Below are positions 9,533-18,432 of a DNA stretch of 48,264 nucleotides, in pieces. Within the stretch, counting starts at the first letter, position 1. Every line of letters starts with the position of its first letter. The position numbers and the translations under genes were made by a program. The notes under the pieces were generated by a model that made no database searches, was not told where the DNA came from, and saw only the letters and a list, made by a program, of their open reading frames with translations. The stretch spans positions 1-48,264 of the forward strand of contig JBBDYI010000039.1 of assembly GCA_040901705.1 (NCBI GenBank), read 5' to 3'. Source of the DNA: PLA5 sp040901705 (GTDB lineage: Bacteria; Planctomycetota; Planctomycetia; Pirellulales; PLA5).

Positions 9533-9919
9533 TTAGCAACCGATGTCGTCTCTGCAGTATGTGCTCGTCGAAACCTCCAAGACCAACAGAATCCGTTCGG
9601 GCCCGCCCGCCGTTTGCTGCAAGCGCCGCGCGTTGAGAAGAATGACGCGGCGGCCGAGTTTGGGAATTTCGACCTCGACTTGGTAATCCTCGAATTCCGC
9701 ATTCTTGGGCAGGATTTCTTCCAACAGCTCGCGGAGCCGCGGGATGTCCCATTGGCCGACGCCGAGCTCGTAATTCATTTCCCCTTCCGTCTGCTTCGCG
9801 CTGGTCTGGAACGCGCGATAGAAGGAGCGATTCGCGGAAACCACGCGCAAATCGCCATCGAGCACGAGGAGCGGCTCGCGGATGGTATCGACGATGCCCT
9901 CGAAATAGGACAGCGCATT
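9533..9919 (-). pseudogene. Headless PAS-domain relic (related to the PAS module of CheB-CheR-PAS proteins)
   Basis: An open stretch of about 128 codons from just after a TAG (9922-9920) to a stop at 9533 encodes one good PAS domain: FEGIVDTIREPLLVLDGDL, then SANRSFYRAF, ELGVGQWDIPRLRELLEEI and ILLNARRL. This is the form of PAS usually found inside CheB-CheR-PAS fusion proteins or in separate PAS proteins. Only weak start codons precede the domain and the upstream TAG cuts it off from any longer protein, so it looks 5'-truncated. It lies about 35 bases upstream of the kinase. It could instead be a short expressed PAS protein using a non-ATG start. Confidence 0.6.
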
Positions 9920-9972
9920 CTAGCACGCGGGGCCGCGACAATACGAGGTTAGCTGCACCGCCTCGGTCCGAA

Positions 9973-10005
9973 ATTCCGGCATGGCGGAATCCACCATGCC
10001 GGAAT
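9973..10005. repeat. Perfect 12-bp inverted repeat (hairpin)
   Basis: The arms ATTCCGGCATGG (9973-9984) and CCATGCCGGAAT (9994-10005) are perfectly complementary around a 9-base loop. It has no T-run on either side, so it is more like a REP-type palindrome or an operator-like site than a classical terminator. It sits between the PAS relic and the small conserved gene. Confidence 0.7.
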
Positions 10006-10350
10006 GGTTGATCTCTCGATTTTGGTTATCCGGGCGGCGCACCAGAATGTCTGTTGCCGGCCCAGAAGCGTAGGAAGCGTAGGTTTACGCGACGGACAAC
10101 TTGATCGCCGGGGCTACGGTCGATGTGGTCGAGCGAAAGCGCGAAGGGCGCCTGAAGCGATGGCCGTCAAAAGGAATGAGGACGACATGTTTCAAGAACG
10201 CGAAAGCAGCGTCCTGTGGCACTGGCTGCTGAGAAAGAGAAGACCCGTTTGCGTGAAATGTCGGGAAGTGCGGCAATCGCCGCAAACCTGATTTCGCGGT
10301 TGCGTTGTGCCAGATAAGGGCAGTTGCGAGTTACCAAGGAGAAACTTGCC

Positions 10351-10656
10351 ATGCGTTTAATGACGACGTCTGTTCAAGACCGCGGGACCGTTGCCGAGTC
10401 GTGCAGTGTTTTCTCGGCAGAGTCCGAACTGCGCGAGGCGCTCGACAAGGCGACGATCGCCGACTTGAGCGCGGAAACAATCGACGAGATGACGCGCGAC
10501 GAACTCGTACGCGTGATTATTTCCGCGGATGTGCCCGTTCTCCGTCACGCCGATGTTCAACAACATCTCCCGTTCTTCGACCGGGACACGCTCACACAGC
10601 TGGCGCATCTCGCCCAGCAGTGTTGCCAAAACCAAGGACATGGATCCGCCGTGTGA
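10351..10656 (+). CDS. Small conserved protein of unknown function
   Basis: A 101-residue acidic-to-neutral protein. The start ATG at 10351 has a good ribosome site (AAGGAGA at 10336-10342, 8 bases away), which favours it over an upstream GTG. The N-terminal third is probably poorly ordered. The rest is predicted helical: ADLSAETIDEMTRDELVRVI, then HLPFFDRDTLTQLAHLAQQC with a Cys-Cys pair and a short tail. I recognise the general look (a DELxRVI helix followed by FDRDTLxxLxxLA) from small planctomycete proteins near stress genes, but I know no function. It precedes the Hsp20 fragment by 47 bases in the same direction, so both belong to one transcription unit. Confidence 0.7.
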   Translation: MRLMTTSVQDRGTVAESCSVFSAESELREALDKATIADLSAETIDEMTRDELVRVIISADVPVLRHADVQQHLPFFDRDTLTQLAHLAQQCCQNQGHGSAV

Positions 10657-10703
10657 CGGATCGCATTCAGTCATTTGTTGTCGATCGAGCAAAGGAGTGT
10701 CCC

Positions 10704-10847
10704 ATGACGACCGCTTTATCCACCCGAGTTTCCAAAGCCCTGAGCCCTCTGTTTCGACGCGATCCGTTCGCGAACCTTCAGCGCGAGATGGACGATCTGA
10801 TGAGCCGCTTCAAGACCGACTGGAACGGCGACTTGGGATCGGAATGA
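10704..10847 (+). pseudogene. Truncated Hsp20 (small heat-shock protein) N-terminus
   Basis: A 47-codon frame starts at ATG 10704 after a strong ribosome site (AAAGGAG at 10691-10697). It encodes an N-terminal segment typical of bacterial Hsp20 proteins (LFRRDPFANLQREMDDLMSRF) and then stops at a TGA before any alpha-crystallin domain. The 250 bases after the stop contain no recognisable alpha-crystallin sequence in any frame, so this is a truncation and not a single frameshift. The intact ribosome site suggests the fragment may still be translated. The loss is recent or the peptide has a residual use. Confidence 0.65.
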
Positions 10848-11191
10848 AAACACCGGTTTACGTTTTGCGAAGCGTGGCGGGGCATGCATTCGGGCGAACA
10901 ATTCCAGAGCAATACGGTGACGGACGAGCCGCACGGTACGGTCGCTCCGGCCATGCGGTAGCGCTACAGGTCATCCACAACGAGCAACTTCCCGCGGTCC
11001 CGATTTCCGGGCCAGGCCGCGCGATTGTGGCGGACCTCTTTGTCCACAATGCCGCCATCAATTGGATGGGATTTCTTATCTGTCTGGTGATCGCGTATGG
11101 CGGTGCGTCGGTCTAGGTCACAGGCCGGAGGGAAAAGAACGATCTTGGCGTTCCCCAACTCCTGCCCCACAAACCCCGACCCCTGCCCAAG
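10848..11191. other. Gap between the Hsp20 fragment and the tRNA-like gene
   Basis: An open frame from ATG 10844 to 11116 (beginning MKTPVYVLR) runs through this stretch but resembles nothing I know and has no ribosome site of its own. It may be debris from the event that truncated the Hsp20 gene. I see no other feature. Confidence 0.4.
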
Positions 11192-11265
11192 TCCTCGGGG
11201 TGTGCCGGATGTTGCACGCGACCCTGCGAAGGTCGAGGTCCAGGTTCGACTCCTGGCGAGGACGC
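11192..11265 (+). tRNA. Atypical tRNA gene, anticodon GCG (would be Arg, codon CGC)
   Basis: A complete cloverleaf can be folded by eye. The 7-bp acceptor GTCCTCG/CGAGGAC is perfect (11192-11198 with 11258-11264). The D-stem is GTGT/GCAC with one G-U pair, around a 10-base loop containing GGA. The 5-bp anticodon stem CGACC/GGTCG is perfect (11220-11224, 11232-11236) around the loop CTGCGAA, with U33 and anticodon GCG at 11227-11229. The variable loop is 4 bases. The 5-bp T-stem CCAGG/CCTGG is perfect around TTCGACT. The discriminator is G; no CCA is encoded. A20, C35 and G73 agree with arginine identity as known in E. coli. It is odd in lacking U8 (G instead) and A14. It may be a divergent functional tRNA or a tRNA carried by a mobile element. 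Confidence 0.7.
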
Positions 11266-11584
11266 TGGCGACAACTCTGAAACGTATTCGCGCCAACAAA
11301 CGCGTCGCTGGACGTTCAAAATAGATTTCGACGAACCGCCCGAAACGGACCGCAATCGAATCGCCGTCACTTGACGTGAACGACTCGATAATCTGTTGAT
11401 GACGCGCCAGCGGTCAGCCGGCGTACGACCGTGCTGGTCCGAAGCCTGTGGCGCCTAGGCAAAAGGCAATCCGTTCGCTGGGCTTCTAGAAATCGTTTGA
11501 CGATTTCGTTGGCAACCGACTAAGCTAAGACCAATTGCTAGATTGGGGGTAGGTATTCGAGTGATCCTGGCAAACGGCGCGGGC
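11266..11584. promoter_or_regulatory. Upstream region of the giant secreted-protein gene
   Basis: This 319-base stretch carries one clear hairpin at 11489-11507: GAAATCGT and ACGATTTC, perfect 8-bp arms around a 3-base loop. It could be the terminator or operator separating the tRNA from the large gene. I cannot place a confident promoter. Confidence 0.4.
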
Positions 11585-14500
11585 ATGAAGAACAGCACTC
11601 GCGGACTTACAAGTGCAAGAAGCTACCGGCATGGCGCGGGCTGCTGGTCGCTAAGCCATTGCCGACGACTCGTCCTCGAGCGGCTCGAGTGTCGAGCACT
11701 CTTGGCGGTTTCCCTTGCGGAGGGCATGGCCGATTACTCGCTCGCCGCCGGCCTAACGGCGATGGGCAACGGTGGTTCCGCCATTGAAGCGTCCTCGGTT
11801 AGCGCCGTAGTGAATTCACTTAACTCCGCGCCCTTTGCAGCCTCGGATGAGTACGAACTCGTCGAAAATGAGACACTCGTCGCGCCTGGTCAATCAAGGA
11901 ACACTCCGCAATATCGCGAAACGATCGTGCAACATGCGCCGGTCGCATTTTGGCGGTTGGGCGAAGCCATCGGGCCAACCGCGATGGACCTTGTGTCGAA
12001 TCATCACGGCCAGTATCTGGGAGACGTGGCACTCGTTCAACCGGGCGCACTTGCCGGCGACGTCGACACCGCGGCGCGGTTCGATGGCACCGGCGACTCC
12101 GTTCTCGTCGCGGACGCGGAGGGGCTGCGCCCTTCCGGCGCGCTGAGCGTTGAAGCCTGGATCTACGCGGACAGCGGATCCCCGTCTTACGCTTCGCCGA
12201 TCATGAAGACGACGAGCAGCGCGTGGACCGATGGATACGGGTTGTTTTACCAGTCCGGCGCGATTCGCTTCTTCGTCAATCATTGGTCCTCAAGCCGCGT
12301 GTCGGCGTCAATCTCGCCAAACCAGTGGCATCATGTCGTCGGCACGTTCGATGCGGGAACGCTGCGGATTTACGTCAATGGCGTCCTCGGAGAAACAGCA
12401 TCGGTTGGCTCCACCATCCAGCACTCGACCAACGTGTTGCGGATCGGCGAAGGCGAAGGCGGATACAGTTGGATGGGAGCCATCGACGAGGTCGCGGTTT
12501 ACGATCGGGCGCTGACGGAATCCGAGATCGCTTCGCATCATGCCGCCGGGTCGCAGTCTTCGGTCCGCATTGTCGATGCCGACAAGGCATTAGACGCACC
12601 GACTGACGTGGGCCAAATGTGGTACTCGCCGGACTTCCAAACGCTGACGATGGTCAACGCGACTGGCGTGCAAGCCATTTTGTTGGATGCCGAACACGGG
12701 ACGGTGTTTGACAGTCTTCAGGCGGAGGCGCGTTTCGCTGACGTTGCTTTGTCGCCCGACAGCCGCTACTTGTTCTTTCTCGACATAACCAACGCGCAAT
12801 CCGGCACGACCGGTTGGATTCGCCGCTACGATCTCGCCACCCGCACATCGCACCGCCAGCCCGTAGACGCGGCGGCCCTGGGAATTGCGGCCGTCGATGG
12901 GAACACGATTGCGATGATTGCCGACGCCGCGCAGCCGGCTGCCGCGTTGTATCGGTTCGATGCCGCCAGCGACGGGGCGATTGTCGAGCTCGATCATGCG
13001 GACCTTGGGCTTACTTCCTCCGCCAATCTGGCAATTCGCTACGACGCGGCATCGAACCGTGTCTATGCTCTGGCCGCTGGCGACGAAATCGCGATCGCGC
13101 ATTGGCAAGTGGCGGGGAATGTCTTCGCCAATGAGTCGCGCGTGACGCATTCGATTGCCGGCGATGGTCCTATTCTGCTATCCGCAGGCGGCGAACACCT
13201 ATACGTGGGCGTTTTACAGTTCACAACGGCCGATTTGTCGAGTGCACCGCGCGTGTTCCCTTCGATCGTTTTGGCTGCGGACGCGAGAGCGGCATACTCC
13301 TCGTCGGGCATTTATGGCACGCAGTCAACCGCCCGTTGGGGTCAACTTGCGCAGGGCAGCGGCGTCGTCGCCTTGGATGCCGCGGACCGGCAATTGTGGA
13401 CATACCATTCGGCAAAAGTCTATCGCCATGCAATCCCCGTCGGTGAAGGTCCATTGGCGAACGACGATGATCCCGATGGAGATTCGTTGATCATCGAGAT
13501 TGTCGAACCGCCCGCGCATGGCAGTGTCCGGGTCACCGACGACGGCGGCTTTCGCTATACGCCTAACTCGGGCTTCGTTGGGACCGACCAGTTTGCGTAT
13601 CGGGCAAGCGACGGCACGGCGAATTCCGAGTCGGCAAATGTCGCACTGCACGTCAAGCCCCTCGTGCCCACGGCCGCAGGCGACGACTACGTGCTGGCCG
13701 CATCCGCCGAATCAGAGGTTGCCGCCGGCGAAGGCATTCTCGCCAACGACAGCGATCCGCACGGCAGGCCGCTCGCGACAATGCTCATCGCCGGGCCGTC
13801 GCATGGCGCCTTGACGCTCGCGGCCGATGGGGCGTTTCGCTATCAGCCGAACGACGGCTTTGTCGGTGTCGATTCATTTACCTATCGAGCGGCGAGCGCA
13901 TCCGGAGCGTCGAAAGCTGCAACCGTGCTGCTCAGCGTTACCGAACCTAACGTTCCGCCGGTGGCCGTCGATGACCACTATTCGCTCGAACAAGGCACGA
14001 CGCTCGTCGTCGATCACCCCGGGTCGCGGTTCGCAGTCTACGCAGACGCGGTCCGGGCCGACAATCCGATCGGATATTGGCGACTCGGCGAAACCACAGG
14101 CGATGTCGCCGCTGACGAAACCGAAGGGCACCCTGGCCAGTACACCGGCAATATCCTCCGCGGCCAGAGCGGAGCATTAGCGGCGGATGCCAACACGTCG
14201 ATAACGCTCGACGGCTCCGGCGGCGTGATCCTCGTGCCGCACGACGCGGCATTCGACACTACGGAACTGACCGTCGAAGCGTGGATCCGTCCACAGACGG
14301 GCATCGGCCTGTACGACGCCGTGGTGACCAAGACAACGAGCAGCGCGTGGACCGATGGATACGGGCTTTACGCTTCGTCCAGCGGGAACATCGTGTTCTT
14401 TGTCAACGACTATTCATCGAAGTCGATCAGCGTGCCTGTGCCGCGCGACGAGTGGCAACATATCGTCGGCACGTTTGATGGCGGCACATTGCGGCTCTAT

Positions 14501-17500
14501 CGCAACGGCGTTCTGGCGGCATCGCGCGGCTTGAGCGAATCAATCGTCCACAGCATCGCTGCCTTACGCATCGGGCAAGGCGAAGCGAGTTCCAGCTATA
14601 CGTGGACCGGCGGGCTCGACGAAGTTGCGATTTACGGCCATGCGTTATCCGCCGCCGCAATTGAGGATCACTATAACGCCGCCATCGGCGCGATAGGCGG
14701 GGCTGGCGCACCAAGCGGGCCGGCGTCGCCCTCGCCCGGCCAGTCGTTCGGCGTACTCAACAACGATATCGACGATGACTCAGAACGATTGTCCGCCACG
14801 CTCGTTAGTGGTCCGGCACATGGCGACTTGACGCTGAACGTGAACGGCACGTTTCGCTACACGCCGTACCCGCAGTTCTTTGGCGAGGAATCGTTCACGT
14901 ATCGCGCAAGCGACGGGTTGAGCGACAGCAACATTGCGACGGTAACGCTCGACGTGGTTCGTGCTCCGACGCCGCCCTCGGCCACGGCGGACGCCTATGC
15001 GACGAGCGAAGACGCGCCGCTGTCCGTCTTGGCCACCGCGGGCGTGCTGAGCAACGACGTCGACCCAGACGGTAAGCGGTTGTCGGCACTCCTGGTCGAA
15101 CCGCCGACGCACGGCAAACTCGTGATGTTGCCCAGCGGCGCCTTTCGCTACACGCCGGCGGCGAACTATTTTGGTTCGGATTCGTTCACGTATCGCGCGG
15201 ACAATGGCGAACTTCAGTCATCGTCGGTCGTCGTGTCGCTGTTGATCGCGGAAGTGAATGATCCGCCGGCTACTGTGGCGAATGTCTATGCAACGGCCGT
15301 GAATTCTGCCCTCGCGGCCGCAAATGACGCGATGCCGCCGCCAGACTTGATCGTAGCCGACTCCCTTGCGGACTATTCCGGAACGCAGGGCCAAAACGGC
15401 TGGTACTACGGCTACTTCAATCGCTCGACCGACGCCGATGGTCAGTACGAGACTTCGGAGTTCGTCGCCTTTCCGAATTCAGGCGGTCCGTGGAGTGCAA
15501 CCAACTACTACAATGCATCCAGCGCGACCTGGAATTGGTTCAACGGCAATCCGCCGTGGACGAATTTCAATTTCGAGCGAATGCACCCCAATGGCACGAA
15601 CACCGGTCCCGAACATTGGGCCATTCGCCGCTGGATGAGCGACGTCAGCGGCCCGGTCGTGCTGGCTGGTGAAATCGCCAAGAGCGACTCTGGCATCGGC
15701 GGGGACGGGATTCGCGGGACGATCTTCGTCGACGGTGCGCCGGTTTTCGCCGTCAACATCGCCGGAACAAACCGCGTAGGCGAATCGTTCGAGATTCCGC
15801 TGACGCTCGCTGTCGGCACGATCGTCGACTTTGTCGTCGCGCCCAATGGTAGCGATTCGCTCGATAGCACGCGCTTCGTGGCGCGCATAACGCGCGGAGA
15901 AGCCTTGCCGACAGCCACGACAATTCTGCCCCGCGGCGTGACGTGGAAGTATCGCGACAACTTACCCAACGGCGTGGCGTATCCGGTCGATGCCGAAGGC
16001 CACCGCTGGTCGGACGCCGACTACGACGATGCCGCGTGGCCCGCGGGCCACGCGATTCTCGGCTACGACACGATCGATGCCGGGCCAATTGCCACGCTTA
16101 TCGACTATGGAGGTAACCCGACGAACAAGTATCGAACCGCGTTGTTTCGTCGCAGCTTTGCGGTCGAGGACGCACGACGCATCGGCGTGCTACTCGTCGA
16201 AGGCCTGTTCGACGACGGCGCTGCGATTTACATCAATGGTCGCGAGGTGCTCCGGTACAACCTTCCGGGCGCGGCCGGAGACGGCGCCCTCACCACGAAC
16301 ACGCTTGCCACAGGCGCCGGCTCCGAGGCGACCTATGTGAAATCGCTCGTTAACCTCGCCAGCTTTGACGATCTGCTAGTCGATGGCGAGAATACGATCG
16401 CCGTCGAAATTCATCAAATGAGGCCCGACAGTTCCGATCTGGGATTCGACTTGGAGTTGTCGGCAATCGAGTTGCCTGCCGGTTCGAACGCCGGCGTGTT
16501 AGCCAACGACACCGACGTTGAGGGCAACTCGCTGACTGCGTCTCTGATCGCGGGTCCATATCACGGCATGCTCGTTTTTGCCGCCGATGGAACGTTTACG
16601 TACACACCGGACTCTGGCTTCAAGGGTGTCGATCAATTCACGTATCGAGCAAGCGATGGCAGCGAGGATTCCGCCGCGACTCTCGTGACCATCAATGTAG
16701 GCGAGGCAAACGCAGCGCCAATCGCAGCTGACGACCGATACGTCGCTCGCAGCGGCACCGCCTTAACGGTTGCTACGGAGCGGGGTGTGTTCGCCAACGA
16801 TTTCGACGTCAACGGCGATCGGCTGACGGCGTCGGTATTCGCGCCGCCGACCAGGGGCACGCTAACCCTCGCGGCCGACGGCAGCTTTGTTTACACGCCG
16901 CAAGGCAGTTTCATTGGGCTCGATTCGTTCGCCTATCGCGTCGCGGACGACAGCGGAGCGCTCGGCTTTGCGACGGCGATGATCCACATCGTGCCGCAAC
17001 TCGATCCGATTAACGGCATTCCCTTGGCAGGCGAAGATTCGTTTGCGACAACCGCGACCAGGGTACTTTTCGTCGCCTCGCCAGGCGTACTCGCCAACGA
17101 TCACGATCCGGAACGCCGCTCGATTTTCGCGATCGTCGATCGCGCACCGTGGCACGGCCCGCTCAGCTTCGCGTCGGACGGAAGTTTCACTTACACGCCA
17201 CTTCCCGGCTTTACGGGGACAGACACATTTACCTATCGCGCGACTGACGGAAACAGCTTTTCCGCGCCCGCCACCGTTGTGATCAATGTCTCGGCCGCGA
17301 CGCCGGTCGGTGGACTACCGGCCCCTGGGTTGCCCAACTTGACGCTTTCCAGTTCGATATCGCCGGAAAGCACTCAGAAGTCCGGTTCCCTCGATACGCC
17401 GTTTTCGCCCGGCACACTGCCGATCACGGGGGACTTCAACGGCGACGGGCGTGTCGATCGAACCGACCTCGCCATCGTCGTTGCGGCATACGGCGTGACG

Positions 17501-17902
17501 TCCGGGTCTCCAGCATATCGTGCCATTGTGGACATGGATGGCGACGGTCGCGTCTCGTTGGCGGACGCAATTGCCCTGCGGAATCGCATGTTCGGTTCGT
17601 CGCAGCGGGCCTCGTCGAGCGCGTTGTTGCGACGTGCGAGCAACCGCTTTTTTGATGTGCCGAGCAATATCGACGTGATCGTGGCGGCGACATCACGGCT
17701 GCGCCGAGCTACCTTCGTCGAAATGCAAAAGTCGCACGAGTCATTCTTGCGCGTTGCGTCATCCGGTCGGGCACGCCGTGTGATCGCGCCTTCGGTGAGC
17801 GATGTCCCGTGTGAGATTGCCGACCGCGTGCTCGCGAGCGATGCTGATCGCATGCGAGCGCTTGCCGCCCGCCGCACTCGCGCTCAAGACGGCGAAGACT
17901 AG
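11585..17902 (+). CDS. Giant secreted modular protein: LamG, cadherin/Ig-like tandem repeats, dockerin
   Basis: A 2105-residue exported protein. ATG 11585 is chosen because the planctomycete N-terminal signature (RRLVLERLECRALLA, about residues 28-42) follows at the usual distance. Seven Ig/cadherin-like repeats each contain the core GVLANDxDPDG...HGxLxxxxDGxFxYTP...F.G.DSFTYRASDG. They lie at about 622-691, 695-787, 1054-1124, 1129-1222, 1636-1706, 1709-1802 and 1812-1904. Guest domains sit between them: LamG at 109-322, a beta-propeller-like segment at 329-616, a second LamG at 818-1039, and a two-part beta-sandwich region at 1255-1632. A dockerin with two calcium loops (DFNGDGRVDRTD, DMDGDGRVSLAD) is at 1947-2005, then a basic tail. 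It is probably a cell-surface or matrix protein that binds carbohydrate; the dockerin suggests attachment to a cohesin-like partner. Confidence 0.92.
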   Translation: MKNSTRGLTSARSYRHGAGCWSLSHCRRLVLERLECRALLAVSLAEGMADYSLAAGLTAMGNGGSAIEASSVSAVVNSLNSAPFAASDEYELVENETLVAPGQSRNTPQYRETIVQHAPVAFWRLGEAIGPTAMDLVSNHHGQYLGDVALVQPGALAGDVDTAARFDGTGDSVLVADAEGLRPSGALSVEAWIYADSGSPSYASPIMKTTSSAWTDGYGLFYQSGAIRFFVNHWSSSRVSASISPNQWHHVVGTFDAGTLRIYVNGVLGETASVGSTIQHSTNVLRIGEGEGGYSWMGAIDEVAVYDRALTESEIASHHAAGSQSSVRIVDADKALDAPTDVGQMWYSPDFQTLTMVNATGVQAILLDAEHGTVFDSLQAEARFADVALSPDSRYLFFLDITNAQSGTTGWIRRYDLATRTSHRQPVDAAALGIAAVDGNTIAMIADAAQPAAALYRFDAASDGAIVELDHADLGLTSSANLAIRYDAASNRVYALAAGDEIAIAHWQVAGNVFANESRVTHSIAGDGPILLSAGGEHLYVGVLQFTTADLSSAPRVFPSIVLAADARAAYSSSGIYGTQSTARWGQLAQGSGVVALDAADRQLWTYHSAKVYRHAIPVGEGPLANDDDPDGDSLIIEIVEPPAHGSVRVTDDGGFRYTPNSGFVGTDQFAYRASDGTANSESANVALHVKPLVPTAAGDDYVLAASAESEVAAGEGILANDSDPHGRPLATMLIAGPSHGALTLAADGAFRYQPNDGFVGVDSFTYRAASASGASKAATVLLSVTEPNVPPVAVDDHYSLEQGTTLVVDHPGSRFAVYADAVRADNPIGYWRLGETTGDVAADETEGHPGQYTGNILRGQSGALAADANTSITLDGSGGVILVPHDAAFDTTELTVEAWIRPQTGIGLYDAVVTKTTSSAWTDGYGLYASSSGNIVFFVNDYSSKSISVPVPRDEWQHIVGTFDGGTLRLYRNGVLAASRGLSESIVHSIAALRIGQGEASSSYTWTGGLDEVAIYGHALSAAAIEDHYNAAIGAIGGAGAPSGPASPSPGQSFGVLNNDIDDDSERLSATLVSGPAHGDLTLNVNGTFRYTPYPQFFGEESFTYRASDGLSDSNIATVTLDVVRAPTPPSATADAYATSEDAPLSVLATAGVLSNDVDPDGKRLSALLVEPPTHGKLVMLPSGAFRYTPAANYFGSDSFTYRADNGELQSSSVVVSLLIAEVNDPPATVANVYATAVNSALAAANDAMPPPDLIVADSLADYSGTQGQNGWYYGYFNRSTDADGQYETSEFVAFPNSGGPWSATNYYNASSATWNWFNGNPPWTNFNFERMHPNGTNTGPEHWAIRRWMSDVSGPVVLAGEIAKSDSGIGGDGIRGTIFVDGAPVFAVNIAGTNRVGESFEIPLTLAVGTIVDFVVAPNGSDSLDSTRFVARITRGEALPTATTILPRGVTWKYRDNLPNGVAYPVDAEGHRWSDADYDDAAWPAGHAILGYDTIDAGPIATLIDYGGNPTNKYRTALFRRSFAVEDARRIGVLLVEGLFDDGAAIYINGREVLRYNLPGAAGDGALTTNTLATGAGSEATYVKSLVNLASFDDLLVDGENTIAVEIHQMRPDSSDLGFDLELSAIELPAGSNAGVLANDTDVEGNSLTASLIAGPYHGMLVFAADGTFTYTPDSGFKGVDQFTYRASDGSEDSAATLVTINVGEANAAPIAADDRYVARSGTALTVATERGVFANDFDVNGDRLTASVFAPPTRGTLTLAADGSFVYTPQGSFIGLDSFAYRVADDSGALGFATAMIHIVPQLDPINGIPLAGEDSFATTATRVLFVASPGVLANDHDPERRSIFAIVDRAPWHGPLSFASDGSFTYTPLPGFTGTDTFTYRATDGNSFSAPATVVINVSAATPVGGLPAPGLPNLTLSSSISPESTQKSGSLDTPFSPGTLPITGDFNGDGRVDRTDLAIVVAAYGVTSGSPAYRAIVDMDGDGRVSLADAIALRNRMFGSSQRASSSALLRRASNRFFDVPSNIDVIVAATSRLRRATFVEMQKSHESFLRVASSGRARRVIAPSVSDVPCEIADRVLASDADRMRALAARRTRAQDGED

Positions 17903-17993
17903 CCTTTGTCGAAAATGTGCTCTCGGCTCGATGGGGCAGGATCGCGCATGGTGGTGATTCTGCGTCCCGTTCAACGCCACGCAGGGCACTGCA

Positions 17994-18200
17994 ATGTTAC
18001 GGCATCGACTTGCGGACGAACGACGGGATGTGATCAAAGACGTGTTTCCGCCGCCCAAGAAAATGGGCCGCCCGGAGCGGAATCGGCGCGACATGATCGA
18101 TGGCATTCCGTGGATTCTGCGAACCGGCGCCCCGTGGCGTAATTTGGCTGAGGATTTTGGACCGTGGAGCGCCGTGTGGGACTTGCTTGACGAATTCAAC
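17994..18200 (+). pseudogene. IS5-family transposase N-terminal fragment
   Basis: About 69 codons encode the N-terminal DUF4096-type region of IS5-family transposases: DVIKDVFPPPKKMGRP, then DMIDGIPWILRTGAPWRNLA and FGPWSAVWDLL. The similarity stops near 18200 where the antisense IS3 fragment begins, so the catalytic DDE domain is missing. The element is dead. The 90 bases between the giant gene and this fragment show no clear terminal inverted repeat. Confidence 0.75.
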
Positions 18201-18432
18201 GCCGACGGCGCGCTCGGCGAGCGCTTTGGCGATCTTGTGGCTGCCGTAACTGCCGTCCAATTCGGCATGCACTTGCCCGACGCCGCGTCGAATACGGGCG
18301 TGCCGCTCGTCGCGCGGATTCGGCGGTCTATCGAGCGCATCGTAGTAGCCCGACGTCGAAACGCCGAGCACGTCGCACATCAGGGCGATCGGAAATGAGT
18401 CGCGCTTATTCGCGGATCCAGGCGTATTTCAC
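18200..18432 (-). pseudogene. IS3-family orfB fragment, frameshifted and 3'-truncated
   Basis: The orfB start is a GTG at 18432 overlapping the orfA stop (GTGA), the normal IS3 arrangement. The first eight codons (VKYAWIRE) run into a TAA; comparison with the family pattern WIREHKDSFPIALMC suggests a two-base deletion after WIRE. In the shifted frame the homology continues as SFPIALMCDVLGVSTSGYY and GSYGSHKIAKALAE, then ends near 18200 against the IS5 fragment. The integrase core with the DDE triad is absent, so the element cannot transpose by itself. Confidence 0.75.

Noticed and set aside
7147..9636. An 829-codon open frame on the plus strand opposite the histidine kinase
   Set aside because: It is the antisense of a kinase with clear domains. 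Long antisense frames are common in GC-rich genes, and the product resembles nothing.
10844..11116. Open frame starting MKTPVYVLR after the Hsp20 fragment
   Set aside because: It overlaps the Hsp20 stop, has no ribosome site of its own and shows no homology; it does not continue an alpha-crystallin domain.
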